From Microbispora hainanensis (lineage in GTDB: Bacteria > Actinomycetota > Actinomycetes > Streptosporangiales > Streptosporangiaceae), in NCBI RefSeq assembly GCF_006874475.1, contig NZ_VIRM01000030.1, forward strand, positions 1-64,000: DNA of 64,000 nt, read 5' to 3'. A program made the translations under genes and the position numbers. This document shows, piece by piece, positions 60,845-64,000 of the stretch. The notes under the pieces are model-generated. The model searched no databases, was not told where the DNA came from, and saw nothing but the letters and a program-made list of their open reading frames with translations. Position 1 is the stretch's first letter. Every line of letters begins with the position of its first letter.

Positions 60845-61861
60845 ATGACAGCTATCGACTCCACCACCTCGGGTGCGTACGGCATCGGCCTTGCCACGAT
60901 CGCCGAGGACGGCACCGTGCTGGACACCTGGTTCCCCTCCCCGGCGCTGGGCGAGCCCCCGGCCGTGGGCACCGAGCCGATCACTGGGCCGATCACTGGG
61001 CCGATCACTGGGCCGATCACTGGGCCGATCGCGGGCGACGAGCTCGACCCGGCCATGGCGGCCCTCGTCGGCCCCGACGCCGCCCGGGGCGTCGAGGTCG
61101 TGGCCGTGCGCACCGGCATCGCCGACCTGTCGGCCCCGCCGGCCGACACGCACGACGTGTACCTGCGCCTGCACCTGCTGTCCCACCGCCTGGTCCGGCC
61201 GCGCGCGCTCAACCTCGACGGGATCTTCGGGCTGCTGGCCAACGTCGTGTGGACCAACCACGGCCCGTGCAAGGTGGAGGGGTTCGAGGAGGTGCGGCTG
61301 CGCCTGCGGGCCCGGGGCCCGGTGACCGTGTACGGCGTGGACAAGTTCCCCCGGATGGTCGACTACGTGCTGCCGGCCGGGGTGCGGATCGCCGACGCCG
61401 ACCGTGTGCGGCTCGGCGCCCACCTGGCGAGCGGCACCACCGTCATGCACGAGGGCTTCGTCAACTACAACGCCGGCACGCTCGGCGCCTCCATGGTCGA
61501 GGGCCGCATCTCGGCCGGGGTGATCGTGGGCGACGGATCCGACGTGGGCGGCGGCGCCTCGATCATGGGGACGCTGTCCGGCGGCGGCAAGGAGGTCATC
61601 TCGATCGGCGAGCGCTGCCTGCTCGGGGCCAACTCCGGCATCGGCATCTCGCTCGGCGACGACTGCGTCGTGGAGGCCGGGCTGTACGTCACGGCGGGCA
61701 CCAAGGTCACGCTGCCGGACGGGGCGGTCGTGAAGGCGCGGGAGCTGTCAGGCAAGTCGGGCCTGCTGCTGCGCCGCAACTCGACGACCGGGGCGGTCGA
61801 GGCGGTGTCCCGCGACAGCAGGGGCATCGAGCTCAACGCGGCGCTGCACGCCAACGACTGA
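60845..61861 (+). CDS. dapD: Tetrahydrodipicolinate N-succinyltransferase
   Basis: A 338-residue hexapeptide-repeat acyltransferase catalysing the succinyl-CoA step of the lysine/diaminopimelate pathway. The left-handed beta-helix is visible from about 180 to 290 ([81 protein letters not shown]). The actinobacterial-type N-terminal domain carries an unusual insert of four P-I-T-G repeats (about 44-61) encoded by a 12-bp tandem repeat. The ATG at 60845 has no clear Shine-Dalgarno site, so leaderless initiation is possible. It is likely essential for cell-wall synthesis. Confidence 0.92.
   Translation: MTAIDSTTSGAYGIGLATIAEDGTVLDTWFPSPALGEPPAVGTEPITGPITGPITGPITGPIAGDELDPAMAALVGPDAARGVEVVAVRTGIADLSAPPADTHDVYLRLHLLSHRLVRPRALNLDGIFGLLANVVWTNHGPCKVEGFEEVRLRLRARGPVTVYGVDKFPRMVDYVLPAGVRIADADRVRLGAHLASGTTVMHEGFVNYNAGTLGASMVEGRISAGVIVGDGSDVGGGASIMGTLSGGGKEVISIGERCLLGANSGIGISLGDDCVVEAGLYVTAGTKVTLPDGAVVKARELSGKSGLLLRRNSTTGAVEAVSRDSRGIELNAALHAND
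60977..61024 (+). repeat. Four perfect 12-bp tandem repeats inside dapD
   Basis: CCGATCACTGGG occurs four times in a row, with a degenerate fifth unit (CCGATCGCGGGC), encoding PITG repeats. The unit is a multiple of three, so copy-number variation would keep the frame. The copies are identical in DNA, which suggests a recent expansion. Confidence 0.95.
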
Positions 61862-61965
61862 CGCCGGAACGGGCCCCCTCCCCCACCCTGAGATGACCCT
61901 GAGTCTGCCCTGAACTTGGCCTTCGGCCCTGTGAGCGGCGGGAGGGCGGCCCGTACGGTGAAGGC

Positions 61966-62142
61966 ATGGGACGCATTCTCCTCATCGCCGCAGCCGTGGT
62001 CGTCGGCTTCTTCCTTCTCGGCTCCGTCATCGGGCTCATCTTCGGCGCGCTGAAATGGGTTCTGATCATCGGCGCGATCGCGCTGATCGTGTCGGTCGTG
62101 CTCAAGCTCACCCGGAGCAGCAGGTCGAGCCACTACTCCTGA
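61966..62142 (+). CDS. 58-residue two-TM membrane protein
   Basis: An open frame ATG to TGA encodes a very hydrophobic small protein: MGRILLIAAAVVVGFFLLGS forms a first membrane helix, then LIFGALKWVLIIGAIALIVS a second, and the tail is basic and Ser-rich (KLTRSSRSSHYS). Codon use has the high GC third positions of neighbouring genes. GTGAAGG lies directly before the ATG, closer than ideal, and GGAGGG lies farther upstream. It is 104 bp downstream of dapD and followed by a strong terminator. Function unknown; small proteins of this form are common in actinomycetes. Confidence 0.65.
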   Translation: MGRILLIAAAVVVGFFLLGSVIGLIFGALKWVLIIGAIALIVSVVLKLTRSSRSSHYS

Positions 62143-62164
62143 CCCGGCGACGTGGCCGGGAAAA

Positions 62165-62200
62165 GGGGGCGGGCCCCGCCGCGGATGCGGCGGGGCCCGC
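62165..62200. terminator. Perfect 14-bp stem terminator between convergent genes
   Basis: GCGGGCCCCGCCGC (62169-62182) pairs with GCGGCGGGGCCCGC (62187-62200), loop GGAT. On the minus strand it is followed by CCCCTTTT, so it is a classical rho-independent terminator for the cellulase gene and probably also stops plus-strand transcripts. Confidence 0.85.
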
Positions 62201-62218
62201 TGTCACTCGCGCCTCGTG

Positions 62219-64000
62219 TTACGAGAGGGGCGGGTAGGCGTTCTGCATGAGCTGCTGGAACTGAGCGGAGAACCAGTGGCCGGAAACCGGGGCGTTCGCG
62301 AGAGCGCCGCTCGGGTTGTTGCCGTTCAGGCTGTTACCGCCGTAGGTCGGGTCGCACATGCGGTCGAAGCCCTTGCCCTCGTCGTTGTCGATGGCGGAGC
62401 TGGAGCCGTCCGACTCACCCGGGGGCTTGATCCAGACGTAGGCGTCGAGACCGGAGGCGGGGTTCGCCCTCGGACGCTCGCCGAGACCGGCACCGGACTG
62501 GTTGCACCAGTTGCCGGCGTGGATGCGGCGGTCGACGCGGGACTCGTTGACGAACGTGTCCACGTTGGTGGACGTGCTCGGCCCGGTCGGCCGGGCCGAA
62601 CCGCCCCAGCCGTTGCGGGAGGTGTCGATCAGCATGCCCAGCGTGTTCGGGAAGCCCTTCGCCACCAGAGCGTTGCGGAGAGCGACCGCGAAGGACTGCT
62701 CGTCCACGTACCAGTTCCAGTCGACCCAGTGGGACTGCCGCACCGACTGGCCGTTCACCGAGCTGTTGATGGTGAAGTACGGCTCGACCGTCGCGCCGAA
62801 GTTGGCGGTGTTCACGATGAAACCGTCGATGCTGTTCACGCCGGCGGTGGTGCCGGTGGCGACCTGGTAGAAGAGGTTCACCATCGGCTGGAAGTTGTTG
62901 TCCCAGCCGAGCCAGGCGTGGTGCGCCGCGTCCACGTACGTGTAGACGTTCCTGATCGCGTGCAGCTTGTTCAGCGCGTACTGCACACCCTGGACGTAGG
63001 CGCCCGAGGACTGGGCCTCCTGACACGCCTGGAACGCGCTCACGTTGGTGATCAGGTTCGGCAGCGAGTCGGGCTCGATGATCGTCACGATGCGGAGGTT
63101 CGAGTACTTCGAGTCCGACATGATGTCGGCGATCACGTCGATGTACTCGCTCTTGTACCGCGCGAGACCGTTCTGCGCGATCTTCAGCTCACCGTTGGAG
63201 GCGAGCGCCGAGCAGTCGCGGTTCGGCAGGTCGTAGATGACGACCTGGATCGTGAGAGGCGTGTTGCCGTTGGCCGCGTCCTGCTCGACCGCCTTGTCGA
63301 GGTGGTCGCGCAGGCCCATGCTGTTGTTGCCGGCCGAGCCGGAGCTGATCGCCGCGATGCGGTCCAGCCAGACCGCCGTCGACATGTTGGCCACCCGCGA
63401 GCCGCCCGGCTCGGAAGAGGCACTCGCCGACCAGTCCGGGTTCACGTAGCCCGTCGCACCGGAGTACGGGTTGTCCACGTGGGTCCCGGGCGGCGGCGGC
63501 GAGGTCGACGGGGAGGGCGAAGCCGACGGTGAGACCCGCGGGGAGGGCGAGACCGACGGCGAGACCCGCGGGGAGGGCGAAGCCGACGGCGAGACCCGCG
63601 GGGAGGGGGAGACGGACGGCGACGGCGAGGGCGACGGCGACTGCGGGGTACCGTTGCAGGACACGCCGTTGATCTTGAAGTCGGTCGGCGTCGGGTTGCT
63701 CCCGGACCAGGTGCCGTTGAAGCCGATGCTCGTCGAGGCGCCGGTGGACAGGGACTTGTTCCAGTCCATGGCGGTCACGGTCACGTTGCTGCCCGACTGG
63801 CTCCAGTTGCCCGACCAGCCCTGGCTGACCTTCTGGCTGCTGTTCGGGAACGTGAACGCGAGGGTCCAGCCGTTGAGGGCGTCGCCCAGGTTCTGAATGG
63901 TCAGGTTGACGGACATGCCGCCCTGCCACTCACTGGCGGAGTAGGTGACTTTGCAGGAGACCGCGGCACTCGCCGAGGTGGCGGTGGCGACGGCCGCCGT
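62219..64000 (-). CDS. Secreted GH6 cellulase with N-terminal CBM2 (start outside window)
   Basis: The frame is open to the window edge, so the start and most of the signal peptide are missing; 593 residues are visible. The first residues (VATATSASA, then AVSCKVTYS) are the end of a signal peptide and the mature start. A CBM2 follows (about 14-115, with EWQGG, LGDALNGWTLAF and SIGFNGTW), then a Pro-Ser-Arg-Val repeat linker (about 118-172) and a GH6 catalytic domain (about 173-593). The catalytic acid region is VIYDLPNRDCSA and TIIEPDSLPN; also DAAHHAWLGW, DTSRNGWGG and AYVWIKPPGESDG. The extended loops suggest a cellobiohydrolase (Cel6B-like), though an endoglucanase is not excluded. It parallels the CBM2-lyase at the other end of the window. 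Confidence 0.93.
   Translation of the reverse strand, partial: TAAVATATSASAAVSCKVTYSASEWQGGMSVNLTIQNLGDALNGWTLAFTFPNSSQKVSQGWSGNWSQSGSNVTVTAMDWNKSLSTGASTSIGFNGTWSGSNPTPTDFKINGVSCNGTPQSPSPSPSPSVSPSPRVSPSASPSPRVSPSVSPSPRVSPSASPSPSTSPPPPGTHVDNPYSGATGYVNPDWSASASSEPGGSRVANMSTAVWLDRIAAISSGSAGNNSMGLRDHLDKAVEQDAANGNTPLTIQVVIYDLPNRDCSALASNGELKIAQNGLARYKSEYIDVIADIMSDSKYSNLRIVTIIEPDSLPNLITNVSAFQACQEAQSSGAYVQGVQYALNKLHAIRNVYTYVDAAHHAWLGWDNNFQPMVNLFYQVATGTTAGVNSIDGFIVNTANFGATVEPYFTINSSVNGQSVRQSHWVDWNWYVDEQSFAVALRNALVAKGFPNTLGMLIDTSRNGWGGSARPTGPSTSTNVDTFVNESRVDRRIHAGNWCNQSGAGLGERPRANPASGLDAYVWIKPPGESDGSSSAIDNDEGKGFDRMCDPTYGGNSLNGNNPSGALANAPVSGHWFSAQFQQLMQNAYPPLS

Overview
The window is very GC-rich, its genes are dense, GTG starts are common, and its proteins are typical of filamentous actinobacteria: ergothioneine synthesis, DUF397, DUF6461, CBM2-linked secreted glycosidases with Pro-Ser linkers, SigR-like sigma factors. 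I infer an actinomycete of the Streptosporangiales type (Nonomuraea/Microbispora/Streptosporangium-like). The genus is inference. No rRNA, tRNA, CRISPR array, insertion sequence or prophage was seen.

Layout. 1-2863: the 3' part of a multi-HAMP hybrid histidine kinase. 3380-5728: secreted CBM2 + rhamnogalacturonan lyase behind a repeat- and dyad-rich 516-bp gap. 5827-10020: SnoaL-like protein, site-2 protease with CBS domains, a SigR-like sigma factor without an anti-sigma gene, a small conserved protein, and a LigD-like phosphoesterase fused to a ligase domain that has lost its catalytic lysine. 10142-11911: secreted 5'-nucleotidase. 12148-18444: a membrane/coiled-coil gene with a frameshift, then a tightly overlapping three-gene block (DUF559-type nuclease, also frameshifted; a winged-helix-like protein; a 1,213-residue protein with an N-terminal AAA and a C-terminal HerA-like ATPase). 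This is the best candidate for an uncharacterised, possibly defensive, DNA-processing system. 18511-24887: membrane and secreted proteins including an M14 zinc carboxypeptidase and an SPW-repeat protein.

25151-30674 is an osmolyte/choline module: Rieske ferredoxin, ferredoxin reductase, IclR regulator, choline dehydrogenase (betA) and betaine aldehyde dehydrogenase (betB). 30676-36191 holds a hydrolase/MarR divergent pair with tandem operators, a Mut7-C nuclease, a MerR gene behind three 16-bp repeats, a DUF6461 protein and a lactate monooxygenase-like flavoenzyme. 36272-47614 is a heptose-glycan locus. A nine-gene minus-strand operon (carbamoyltransferase, GT2, GT9, GT4, gmhA, hldE, SDR, GT9, UXS-like epimerase) is divergent from gmhB and another glycosyltransferase. 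Together gmhA, hldE and gmhB cover all steps from sedoheptulose-7-phosphate to ADP-D-glycero-beta-D-manno-heptose, and two GT9 enzymes are candidate heptosyltransferases.

47621-56198: a SnoaL fragment, membrane proteins, DedA, a NarL-type two-component system divergent from an ABC transporter with an FtsX-like permease, and an orphan HAMP sensor kinase. 56202-60349 is egtA-egtB-egtC-egtD for ergothioneine. 60537-62142: a DUF397 remnant, dapD and a 58-residue membrane protein. 62219-64000 is a CBM2 + GH6 cellulase whose signal peptide runs off the window.

A theme across the window is short tandem duplication (10-20 bp units), both inside genes (kinase, HldE, DapD, winged-helix protein, HerA protein) and at starts, stops and operators.
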